NCBI GenBank assembly: GCA_963981525.1
Contig: CAXCDZ010000015.1
Location: forward strand, 1 to 14,903
Direction: 5' to 3'
DNA: 14,903 bases
Origin: CAXCDZ01 sp963981525
Lineage (GTDB): Bacteria > Patescibacteriota > Microgenomatia > UBA1400 > UBA12108
Positions 1-5,743 of the stretch are shown here, one piece after another. The notes beneath the pieces were generated by a model. It was given only the letters and a program-made list of their open reading frames with translations. It had not been told where the DNA came from and did not search any database. Position 1 is the first letter of the stretch, and each line of letters opens with the position of its first letter. A program made the position numbers and the translations under genes.

Positions 1-1382
1 GAGAGTGCGATCTCTCGTCGCAAGTTACCCCCATCAACCAAGATGCTATTCTTAACCACTCTTCCCGAGAGATATCTCTCCGTCACTTCATACGTCGTGT
101 TCCCCAGGCCTGACAGAGTCAGCGGGAACACTTCTTGATGACTCCCACTCTTATCATAGTTCACCGCCATCACTCGGATCACTCGGTCCGCACCACGCGC
201 GGCCATCGCCGTCACATAATCCCCTTCTCCAGATACCAACAGCCGTGTCCCACTCATCTCTGATAGCATCTCCATCGCACGAAACCTAGGTTTCTTCTCA
301 ATAGCCCCAAACTTCTCATGCGTCAACATTCCCCATCCACCATGGTACTTCTCCTCCGCATGCGGACCATCCTGCACCTCGAACGTGAGCGCCATATCAA
401 TCCCTGTACCCACTAGCGCTCTGTTCACGGCCAGATAATGCGCCGCTGCCCATCTCCCGTCATACGAGCTCGACCTCTCCGGATTAACTCCCCACTCCGA
501 GATATACAGACTCTGCGCACGAGTAATCTCAGGTGCGATCATCTCGCTAGCGGTAGTGGCATCATCCACAAAATCCTCCACTTCTGCCGAGTATCTGTGC
601 CACGAGAAAAAGTCGATCCGCACCTGCTCATCCAACTTCTGGTAAAACCCCTTCACCCATGCCGGATAAAATCCAGTCGTTGCCGGCCCACCAATCTGGA
701 ATGGCTTCGCCCCTCGCACACTCACTGCTGCATTACTAGCGACAGAGTACATCTGCGGATAACTCTTATCCCCGTACATCTTCCAGCCTCCGAATAGATC
801 AGGCTCATTCCAAACCTCATAGATCACGTTATTTAGTCCGCCTTTGTAGTCACGCGAGTAGTGTCCTACCAGTGCCGCCACCACCTGCCCCCACTCTCCC
901 CACTCGCGGGGGAGGTCGAGAATATCACTCTTACTAATCGTGTCCGGCATATACGAGATCGAAAAATACGGTAGAGCCCCAGCCGAGATAATATCCCCCA
1001 CGATTCGGTCCAGCCTACTCCAGTCATATGCTAGTCTCCCATCCACTCGCGAGACTACCCCATACCCATCATATAGATGGTCAATCCGGACATACTTCAC
1101 CCCCACACTTTTCATTAACCCAGATACCTTACTCATTCTCAGGTCAGAATCCAATGGTTTCTCAAATCCCTGCGACACCCCACTCCAGATATTTCTCAAC
1201 TGTCCTTGTCCCTTGTCTACCGAAACCACAATCGTCGCTGGACGAAAATATGCCCCCGTCACCCATTTCCAGGCAGTTTGCGCGAGTCCAATAGTCCAGG
1301 GCAAACTCAACACTAGTATTCCCACGACAATCAGTGACTTCTTGTTCTTCTCCCACCATCTTGATTTACGTTTCTTTGCCAC
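1..1382 (-). CDS. Membrane-anchored GH39-like glycoside hydrolase, 3' end cut by window edge
   Basis: About 460 codons are open from a GTG at 1382 to the window edge, so the C-terminus is missing. A stretch of basic residues is followed by a membrane helix (about residues 13-32), which suggests an anchored exported enzyme. The catalytic TIM barrel follows. VWNEPDLF carries the likely acid/base Glu193, and YISEWGVNP carries the likely nucleophile Glu296. This pair and its spacing resemble family GH39 (beta-xylosidase / alpha-iduronidase type) and related clan GH-A enzymes. After the barrel, a beta-rich stretch (about 370-460) fits the C-terminal sandwich of that clan. The start is set by a strong GGAGGG ribosome site 5 nt upstream, unlike the leaderless neighbours; an in-frame TAG lies further upstream. 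Substrate is unknown: plant polysaccharide, host glycan or own envelope glycan are all possible. Fold and catalytic pair are well supported; family number less so. Confidence 0.82.
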   Translation of the reverse strand, partial: MAKKRKSRWWEKNKKSLIVVGILVLSLPWTIGLAQTAWKWVTGAYFRPATIVVSVDKGQGQLRNIWSGVSQGFEKPLDSDLRMSKVSGLMKSVGVKYVRIDHLYDGYGVVSRVDGRLAYDWSRLDRIVGDIISAGALPYFSISYMPDTISKSDILDLPREWGEWGQVVAALVGHYSRDYKGGLNNVIYEVWNEPDLFGGWKMYGDKSYPQMYSVASNAAVSVRGAKPFQIGGPATTGFYPAWVKGFYQKLDEQVRIDFFSWHRYSAEVEDFVDDATTASEMIAPEITRAQSLYISEWGVNPERSSSYDGRWAAAHYLAVNRALVGTGIDMALTFEVQDGPHAEEKYHGGWGMLTHEKFGAIEKKPRFRAMEMLSEMSGTRLLVSGEGDYVTAMAARGADRVIRVMAVNYDKSGSHQEVFPLTLSGLGNTTYEVTERYLSGRVVKNSILVDGGNLRREIAL

Positions 1383-1387
1383 CGTGT

Positions 1388-1425
1388 CCCTCCGTAGCTT
1401 GCACCCCTTTCTATTAGCGAAGGGG
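1388..1425 (-). promoter_or_regulatory. Hairpin leader and Shine-Dalgarno site of the GH39-like gene
   Basis: On the minus strand the leader has a CCCCTT/AAGGGG stem (1420-1425 with 1404-1409, extendable by a G-U pair) just before the GGAGGG ribosome site that precedes GTG 1382. A weak 5-bp stem AGACT/AGTCT (1449-1463) followed by five T lies further upstream and could be a feeble attenuator. The GH39 gene therefore uses a long structured leader, whereas the neighbouring genes appear leaderless. Confidence 0.5.
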
Positions 1426-1472
1426 GATACGTCCAGACTATCACAAAAAGACTAACACAGTCTACACCACAC

Positions 1473-1500
1473 TTGACATTCTCAAGCACTATGATATTAT
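1473..1500 (+). promoter_or_regulatory. Sigma70-type promoter of the 1508 gene, leaderless start
   Basis: TTGACA (1473-1478), a 16-nt spacer and an extended -10 TGaTATTAT (hexamer 1495-1500). The ATG follows 7 nt later, at about the expected +1, and no Shine-Dalgarno site fits, so the mRNA should be leaderless. The same bases read TATAAT on the minus strand (1501-1496) and could also serve the divergent GH39 gene. Confidence 0.72.
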
Positions 1501-1507
1501 AGGCCTC

Positions 1508-2095
1508 ATGAAATCATTTATGACCGGGCTAATAGCCATTCTTATTATCGGATCAGTTGCTCTATTCGTGCGCAATCAGAACCTCATCCCCAACACTAAT
1601 TCCACTCCAACCCCTACTCCCACAGCGCTCCCCACTAACTGGGACATGGAGCCAGAGACTTCCCGAGATAACTCTCCCACTGAATCTACTGAGCCAACTG
1701 AATCTACTGAGCTAACTACCTCCACCACTAAGGGCGGCGAGATTCTCGGCAAAACCACAAAACCCGTCACTCCAGCCACCACAACTAAAACCACTACCAC
1801 GAAAAAAACCACCTCCATCAAAATCCTCGAGAGCTCCGACTGCCTGCTCGACGCCGTAACCTACGTGCGCGACATAACCTCACCTCTCACAGTCAAGTAC
1901 TCGCTCAAAGACGACTACTCCGCCACTGTCACCATCTGGAAAGAGTCCGGCGAGTCAGTCCTCAATCAGACCCTCATTAGCGGGAATGGCATTCTTGCCA
2001 CAATAGATACCACAGATAACCTCAAATTCCAAATCGTCAGCCAATCATGCACCGAGACCTCGGACACCTGGCTCACAATCACTGCACAGCAGTAA
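1508..2095 (+). CDS. Anchored surface protein with Thr/Pro/Ser-rich linker
   Basis: 195 residues, family not recognised. An N-terminal helix (about residues 5-22, GLIAILIIGSVALF core) acts as signal anchor. Next comes a low-complexity linker (about 29-103) rich in Thr, Pro, Ser and Lys, including a TPTPTPT run and the tandem TES-TEP-TES-TEL at 58-69. A compact domain (about 104-195) looks beta-rich and has two cysteines (Cys112, Cys181) that could form a disulphide outside the membrane. The TES/TEP segment is encoded by four copies of a 9-nt DNA repeat that also occurs between genes nearby, so part of the linker probably arose by repeat insertion. The promoter places the start at ATG 1508; a second ATG 12 nt downstream is possible but fits the promoter less well. 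Function unknown; a wall- or glycan-associated role is only a guess. Confidence 0.75.
   Translation: MKSFMTGLIAILIIGSVALFVRNQNLIPNTNSTPTPTPTALPTNWDMEPETSRDNSPTESTEPTESTELTTSTTKGGEILGKTTKPVTPATTTKTTTTKKTTSIKILESSDCLLDAVTYVRDITSPLTVKYSLKDDYSATVTIWKESGESVLNQTLISGNGILATIDTTDNLKFQIVSQSCTETSDTWLTITAQQ
1679..1717 (+). repeat. 9-nt repeat array inside the 1508 gene (4 units)
   Basis: Four adjacent 9-mers of form ACTGANNNN (ACTGAATCT, ACTGAGCCA, ACTGAATCT, ACTGAGCTA) plus a trailing ACT, read in frame as Thr-Glu-X triplets. The array is preceded by CCC, as at 2532-2534. It belongs to a four-member family in this window. Confidence 0.85.
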
Positions 2096-2100
2096 TTAAG

Positions 2101-2136
2101 TATCTCAGTTGGCTCAGTAGATTCAGTTAGCTCAGT
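2101..2136 (-). repeat. 9-nt repeat array, 4 units, downstream of the 1508 gene
   Basis: Read on the minus strand: ACTGAGCTA, ACTGAATCT, ACTGAGCCA, ACTGAGATA. It begins 5 nt after the 1508 stop codon and lies tail-side of the four-helix-bundle gene. It is inverted relative to the array at 2535-2570; both copies carry a CCC/GGG flank facing that gene. Confidence 0.85.
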
Positions 2137-2152
2137 GGGAATATTTATGCAG

Positions 2153-2506
2153 TTATTTTTTCGTTTTCTGGATAAATAATGTCAACTGTCTCACAACATA
2201 GTCTACTTGATCATATAATTTCTCAAACTGATCCTTACTTAAGTATCCCAAGTCTAATGCCAGATACAACTGACTTCTAACCTCAGATGCAGATCCTCTC
2301 GCAATATACAAAAACCTTACAAAATCAGCACTGCTGCCCCGATCAAATCCCTCCGCAATGTTTGAACTAATAGAAACTACTGCTCTTCGAATCTGATCAC
2401 GAAGACCAAAATCTCTCCAGCTCTTTGTCACTCCATACAATTCCCCACTCAATTTTCTCGCATTCTGCCACGTTAATAAATCTTCAAATCTACTTGCTTT
2501 GCTCAC
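2153..2506 (-). CDS. Four-helix bundle protein (23S rRNA intervening-sequence / S23 family)
   Basis: 117 residues, the usual size for this family. Recognisable features are FEDLLTWQNARKLSGELY at the start, the central LRDQIRRAVVSISSNIAEGF with its conserved N-x-A-E-G, and FVRFLYIARGSASEVRSQL (about 66-84), followed by a final helix ending in basic residues. The fold is an up-and-down four-helix bundle that forms pentamers in characterised relatives, which also include the Avd accessory protein of diversity-generating retroelements. No reverse transcriptase or template repeat is visible here, so Avd function is unlikely. Start is GTG at 2506: it lies 6 nt after an extended -10, and the overlapping ATG runs straight into TGA. 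The gene sits between two inverted 9-nt repeat arrays, which may mark it as an inserted cassette. Molecular role is unknown. Confidence 0.88.
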   Translation of the reverse strand: MSKASRFEDLLTWQNARKLSGELYGVTKSWRDFGLRDQIRRAVVSISSNIAEGFDRGSSADFVRFLYIARGSASEVRSQLYLALDLGYLSKDQFEKLYDQVDYVVRQLTLFIQKTKK

Positions 2507-2512
2507 ATCTTA

Positions 2513-2521
2513 ACTATATCA
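2513..2521 (-). promoter_or_regulatory. Extended -10 of the four-helix-bundle gene, leaderless start
   Basis: Minus-strand TGaTATAGT, with 6 nt to GTG 2506 and no Shine-Dalgarno site. No good -35 is visible; that region runs into the 9-nt repeat array at 2535-2570. Confidence 0.65.
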
Positions 2522-2534
2522 CCTATCCTTCCCC

Positions 2535-2570
2535 ACTGAATCTACTGAGATAACTGAATCTACTGAGCTA
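2535..2570 (+). repeat. 9-nt repeat array, 4 units, between efp and the four-helix-bundle gene
   Basis: ACTGAATCT, ACTGAGATA, ACTGAATCT, ACTGAGCTA. It lies just upstream of the four-helix-bundle promoter and just after the efp stop, in opposite orientation to the copy at 2101-2136. Confidence 0.87.
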
Positions 2571-2578
2571 CGTATTAT

Positions 2579-3145
2579 TTACGTCACCCTACTAACATAA
2601 GTCCCGTCATCCGTACTCACGATAATCATCGTCCCCTCCTTGATAAACAGCGGCACCATCACTTCCATCCCCCCTTCAACTATCACCGGCTTGCGCGCCC
2701 CGTTCACAGTGTTCCCTGCCGCCGACTCTGCCGCCTCCACCACTTTCACATTCACCTTGAGCGGGAATCTACACCCCACGACCTCGTTATCATAGAATGT
2801 CAAAAACAACTTCATCTCAGGTTGTAGCCACTTCCCCTTGCCCTCAAAGATCTTCTCATGTACCTCAAACTGCTCAAAAGACCTCGGATCCATGAAATAA
2901 TATGTCGTATCTTCTCTATACAAGAACTGCAACTCCACGATCTCGACTTCCTCCAGCTCCACGGAATCACTCGACTTGTACGTATACTCCAGTACATTAT
3001 GAGTCTTGAGATTACGCAGCTTAGTGCGCGCAAACGCACTCCCCTTGCCTGGGAAATAAAACTCACACTTCAATACCTGGTGAGGCTGGTTCTTGTGAGA
3101 CACATACATGTCTTTTTTTAGTTGGTTGGCTTTGATACTAGACAT
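2579..3145 (-). CDS. efp: Translation elongation factor P
   Basis: 188 residues from ATG 3145, matching the normal EF-P length of about 185-190. EF-P binds between the P and E sites and relieves ribosomes stalled on proline runs. Domain I carries the loop FPGKGSAFARTKLRN with Lys34 at the exact position that is beta-lysylated in Escherichia coli. Domain II has FMDPRSFEQFEV, and domain III ends with the family signature GTYVSRV. The reading frame is open for ten more codons upstream, but a TATAAT (3160-3155) lies inside that extension, so ATG 3145 is the sensible start; it leaves 9 nt between promoter and start. The neighbour is an EpmA-type lysyl-tRNA synthetase paralogue, which fits Lys34 modification. 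No lysine 2,3-aminomutase (epmB) is in the window. Confidence 0.96.
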   Translation of the reverse strand: MSSIKANQLKKDMYVSHKNQPHQVLKCEFYFPGKGSAFARTKLRNLKTHNVLEYTYKSSDSVELEEVEIVELQFLYREDTTYYFMDPRSFEQFEVHEKIFEGKGKWLQPEMKLFLTFYDNEVVGCRFPLKVNVKVVEAAESAAGNTVNGARKPVIVEGGMEVMVPLFIKEGTMIIVSTDDGTYVSRVT

Positions 3146-3154
3146 AACCCAGAT

Positions 3155-3160
3155 ATTATA
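3155..3160 (-). promoter_or_regulatory. -10 box of efp
   Basis: Minus-strand TATAAT with 9 nt to ATG 3145, giving a 5' leader of only 2-3 nt. It fixes the start because the longer in-frame reading would put the promoter inside the coding region. No clear -35. Confidence 0.65.
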
Positions 3161-3186
3161 ACCCGTACCAACCAACTTTCCTATAA

Positions 3187-3311
3187 CTAGCCTCTCACAT
3201 GTTTTTTAAGTGGTAAAAAATGTCGCAGCACGACGGTGCGAGATCTTAAGACAAATTTTCAGCAGAAAATTATGTGTGGTTTTACGTTTAAAATATGTGT
3301 GAGATGGCTAG
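3187..3311. repeat. Intergenic element with imperfect terminal inverted repeats and inner hairpins
   Basis: The gap between efp and epmA is bounded by CTAGCCTCTCACAT (3187-3200) and, inverted, ATGTGTGAGATGGCTAG (3295-3311), which match apart from three extra bases in the right arm. Inside are GCAC/GTGC nested in TCGCA/TGCGA (about 3223-3241) and a perfect AATTTTC-agca-GAAAATT hairpin (3254-3271). It could be a short non-autonomous transposable element or a structured RNA. It has no coding potential. Confidence 0.5.
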
Positions 3312-3322
3312 CGGGAAAGTTG

Positions 3323-4327
3323 CTAGATTATTTCTCGTATCTCTCTAATATTTTTCGCATCTGAAAACAGCATCACCAACCGATCCACTCCTACAGCTAT
3401 TCCCCCAGTCTCCGGCATCCCACTCTTGAGAGCTTCGATAAACTCCGTATCCATTGGATACTCAGTCTTACCCAGTTTCTTGCGCTCCAGTAGATCCGCC
3501 TTACATCTCGCTTCCTGTTCTTCCCAGTCAGTGAGCTCCGAAAAGATATTCGCTAGCTCCATCCCTGCTAGATATACCTCCGCACGCTCTGCATAACGTG
3601 GATCACAACACTTTTTGGCAAGGGCAGCCTGCGCAATCGGGTAGTCATATAGAACAGTTGGTCGCACCTTCCCCAGCTCAGGCTCGATCTCATTCGCCAT
3701 AATCTGATTCCAAACCTCCTCCCACGTCGTCGTCTCGCTAACCTGATATCCCTTTTCACTCGCTTTTTCCTTTAGCTTTTCCTCATCTAACATCACATCT
3801 TCCTCAATCCCTGCATATTTCTCAAATGCCTGTTTAACCGAGATCTTCTCCCACTCACCTCCAAGATCATATTCTTTCCCTTGGTATTCCAACACTGAAT
3901 CTACTGAATTCACTGCATCCACTGAGACACTTTCTCTGATGTGCAACATCAATGATTGCATCTCCCTCGCTACACTCATATAGTCACCCCCCACCTCATA
4001 CCATTCTAGAATAGAGAACTCAGGACTATGTCGCGGACTCTTACCTTCGCCATTACGAAAAGAGCTCGTGATCTGGAAAATCGACCCACTCCCCTCACAC
4101 AACATCTTTTTCATCGAGAACTCAGGTGAGGTAGGGAGAAACATCTGCCTCTCATTCCCCCGATCATCTGTCATGGTAGTCTCAAAAACCTCCAGAAACG
4201 GCTCAGTGCTAACAGTTGGCAGTAGCAGTGGGGTCGTCACTTCATGGAATCCACAGTTCTTAAAATATTCGCGAATTGAGTCAATCACTCGCTCTCTTAT
4301 CCAGTATTTCTCCCAGTTCCTTTTCAT
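3323..4327 (-). CDS. epmA: EpmA-type EF-P lysine ligase (lysyl-tRNA synthetase paralogue)
   Basis: 334 residues, close to Escherichia coli EpmA (325) and far shorter than lysyl-tRNA synthetase, because the N-terminal anticodon-binding domain is absent. Only the class II catalytic core is present. Motif 1 region: VTTPLLLPTVSTEPFL (30-45). Motif 2: FRNGEGK...HSPEFSILEWYE (90-111). Motif 3: GGIAVGVDRLVML (308-320). Ala311 in GIAVG corresponds to the Ala that distinguishes EpmA from the Gly of tRNA-charging LysRS. Known role of the family: adenylate beta-lysine and attach it to Lys34 of EF-P, whose gene is adjacent. Oddity: residues about 134-145 (SVD/VNS triplets) are encoded by four units of the local 9-nt repeat, in a surface region between motifs 2 and 3. 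Start ATG 4327 lies 6 nt after an extended -10. A truncated LysRS with another substrate is the main alternative. Confidence 0.9.
   Translation of the reverse strand: MKRNWEKYWIRERVIDSIREYFKNCGFHEVTTPLLLPTVSTEPFLEVFETTMTDDRGNERQMFLPTSPEFSMKKMLCEGSGSIFQITSSFRNGEGKSPRHSPEFSILEWYEVGGDYMSVAREMQSLMLHIRESVSVDAVNSVDSVLEYQGKEYDLGGEWEKISVKQAFEKYAGIEEDVMLDEEKLKEKASEKGYQVSETTTWEEVWNQIMANEIEPELGKVRPTVLYDYPIAQAALAKKCCDPRYAERAEVYLAGMELANIFSELTDWEEQEARCKADLLERKKLGKTEYPMDTEFIEALKSGMPETGGIAVGVDRLVMLFSDAKNIREIREII
3894..3929 (+). repeat. 9-nt repeat array inside epmA (4 units)
   Basis: ACTGAATCT, ACTGAATTC, ACTGCATCC, ACTGAGACA on the plus strand, more diverged than the other three arrays. Read by the minus-strand gene it gives Ser-Val-Asp / Ala-Val-Asn triplets and keeps the frame because 36 is a multiple of three. 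Confidence 0.8.
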
Positions 4328-4333
4328 ACTGCG

Positions 4334-4342
4334 ATTTTATCA
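4334..4342 (-). promoter_or_regulatory. Extended -10 of epmA, leaderless start
   Basis: Minus-strand TGaTAAAAT with 6 nt to ATG 4327 and no Shine-Dalgarno site. The rest of the gap up to 4503 shows no gene. Confidence 0.62.
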
Positions 4343-4503
4343 CTCATTTAACTCACGCATCCCAAAGAGACTACCATGTTTCTATTTTGCGAGTATTCGT
4401 TAAGAAATTGAGTTAGATTACTCTATTCATGTGAGTACCTAATTTTAGTCACTCGACAAAACTGGAATTGGTAGACTCTCTAGGTGTGAGTTTGGTTCCA
4501 ACA

Positions 4504-5559
4504 TCAATACCTTAACCTTGCCCCCACCTTCACCTTCTTAAGCAACCGATCATCAGTAAGCAGCTTTCCACATCCTCGCGCCACTGCCGTGAGAGGATCA
4601 TCCGCTACCCAGACCGGCATACTCGTCGCCTCAGATATCAGCTTATCAATCCCGCGAATAAGTGATCCTCCTCCTGCCATCGTAATCCCATGCTGGAGAA
4701 TATCCGAGACTAACTCTGGTGGTGTCTCCTCCAGTACATCCTTGATCGCTCGGATAATCTGCTGGAGAGTAGGCGCTAGCGCCTCACGTACCTCAGCTTC
4801 CGAGAACTTGGTAGACATCGGCAGTCCAGATGAGATCTCTCGTCCGCGCACCACGATCTGCAACGGTGTCTTACTCCCAGTTGGCACAGCACTCCCGATC
4901 CCGATCTTTACTTCTTCTGCACTCGCGTCACCTAGTAGTAGCCCATGCTTCATTCGCGCAAAATGGATTATCGCCTCTGTTAACTCATCTCCTGCAATTC
5001 GCAGTGACTTATTTAGCACTATTCCACCCAGCGAGAGCACCGCGATCTCTGCTGTCCCTCCACCAATATCAATGATCATCTGTCCTCTCGGCTCATCAAT
5101 CGGTAGTCCCGCGCCAATTGCAGCCGCCATCGGCTCCTCAACCAGGATCGCCTCTCTTGCCCCCGCCTCCATTGCAGCCGCTCTCACAGCGCGTCTCTCC
5201 ACTTCTGTTACTCCAGATGGGATTCCCACAATCACTCGGGGTCTCGGCACTTTCGAGATCCAGGGAGATGTCTTGTGTACCATTTTGATGTAGTAATCAA
5301 GCATAGCCTCTGCCCCGTCATAATCTGCTATCACTCCGTCCCGCAGTGGCCTGATCGCCTCGATCGCCTCAGGAGTTTTCCCTGCCATTAGCTTCGCCTC
5401 AGACCCGATCGCAAGCACCGCTCCCGTTCGCTTGTGCCGCGCCACATACGACGGCTCTCTGATCATAATCCCCTTGTTCTTGAGAAAAACGAGCGTATTC
5501 GCAGTCCCCAGATCTATCCCCATGTCTTGACTAAATAACCCCAAAAATCGATTTATCAT
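4504..5559 (-). CDS. mreB: Rod-shape-determining protein MreB (bacterial actin)
   Basis: 351 residues, full length for the family. MreB forms ATP-bound filaments under the inner membrane that guide the elongasome and peptidoglycan synthesis. ATPase motifs are intact: phosphate 1 GIDLGTANTLVF (14-25), connect region VGIPSGVTEVERRAV, phosphate 2 IIDIGGGTAEIAVLSLGG, adenosine motif GITMAGGGSLIRGID near 290-304. The N-terminus INRFLGLFS is a short amphipathic stretch typical of membrane-binding MreB. Start ATG 5559 follows an extended -10 by 9 nt. The gene ends in TGA, which shows that TGA terminates in this genome. No mreC or mreD is adjacent; the divergent neighbour is an O-antigen-ligase-type protein, keeping an envelope theme. 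Confidence 0.97.
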   Translation of the reverse strand: MINRFLGLFSQDMGIDLGTANTLVFLKNKGIMIREPSYVARHKRTGAVLAIGSEAKLMAGKTPEAIEAIRPLRDGVIADYDGAEAMLDYYIKMVHKTSPWISKVPRPRVIVGIPSGVTEVERRAVRAAAMEAGAREAILVEEPMAAAIGAGLPIDEPRGQMIIDIGGGTAEIAVLSLGGIVLNKSLRIAGDELTEAIIHFARMKHGLLLGDASAEEVKIGIGSAVPTGSKTPLQIVVRGREISSGLPMSTKFSEAEVREALAPTLQQIIRAIKDVLEETPPELVSDILQHGITMAGGGSLIRGIDKLISEATSMPVWVADDPLTAVARGCGKLLTDDRLLKKVKVGARLRY

Positions 5560-5568
5560 ATCTGGTAG

Positions 5569-5577
5569 AGTATATCA
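5569..5577 (-). promoter_or_regulatory. Extended -10 of mreB
   Basis: Minus-strand TGaTATACT with 9 nt to ATG 5559, so the leader is 2-3 nt at most. No -35 consensus; the 8-nt repeat array at 5595-5642 lies just upstream and points toward this promoter. Confidence 0.65.
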
Positions 5578-5594
5578 TAATCAGCCCATAGCCA

Positions 5595-5642
5595 GCATGT
5601 CAGCATATCAGTTACTCAGTAAATCAGTAGATTAATAGATCA
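5595..5642 (-). repeat. 8-nt period array upstream of mreB (6 units)
   Basis: On the plus strand: GCATGTCA, GCATATCA, GTTACTCA, GTAAATCA, GTAGATTA, ATAGATCA. On the minus strand each unit is based on a TGA/CTGA core repeating every 8 nt, the same family as 5679-5726 and 8086-8125 but inverted. It occupies the -35 and upstream region of mreB. Confidence 0.72.
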
Positions 5643-5678
5643 CAATACTAACTTACTAGCACTTTTTGACTCACAGAA

Positions 5679-5726
5679 ACACTGATACTCCGATGCACTG
5701 ACACGCCGATATGCCGACTCACTGAT
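5679..5726 (+). repeat. 8-nt period array upstream of the O-antigen ligase gene (6 units)
   Basis: ACACTGAT, ACTCCGAT, GCACTGAC, ACGCCGAT, ATGCCGAC, TCACTGAT; consensus NNNCYGAY with all six cores on an 8-nt register. It stops 2 nt before the extended -10 of the gene at 5744, so it covers where a -35 would be. Confidence 0.8.
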
Positions 5727-5728
5727 CC

Positions 5729-5737
5729 TGCTATACT
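5729..5737 (+). promoter_or_regulatory. Extended -10 of the O-antigen ligase gene, leaderless start
   Basis: TGcTATACT with 6 nt to ATG 5744; no -35 consensus and no Shine-Dalgarno site. Confidence 0.66.
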
Positions 5738-5743
5738 ATTTCC

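Noticed and set aside
438..1455. Plus-strand open frames opposite the GH39 gene
   Set aside because: Low-complexity Pro/Ser/His translations antisense to a gene with clear catalytic motifs; no promoter or ribosome site.
2153..2506. Diversity-generating retroelement accessory gene (avd)
   Set aside because: The family overlaps with Avd, but there is no reverse transcriptase, template repeat or variable repeat in the window.
1679..2570. CRISPR array
   Set aside because: Units are 9 nt, directly adjacent and without spacers; no cas genes.
4460..4500. tRNA-Leu-like D-arm words (GGAATTGGTAGAC) followed by GGTTCC
   Set aside because: No acceptor, anticodon or T stems can be paired around it and the spacing is too short; chance similarity or a tiny remnant at best.
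4830..5293. Plus-strand open frames opposite mreB
   Set aside because: Antisense shadows of a fully conserved actin-family gene.
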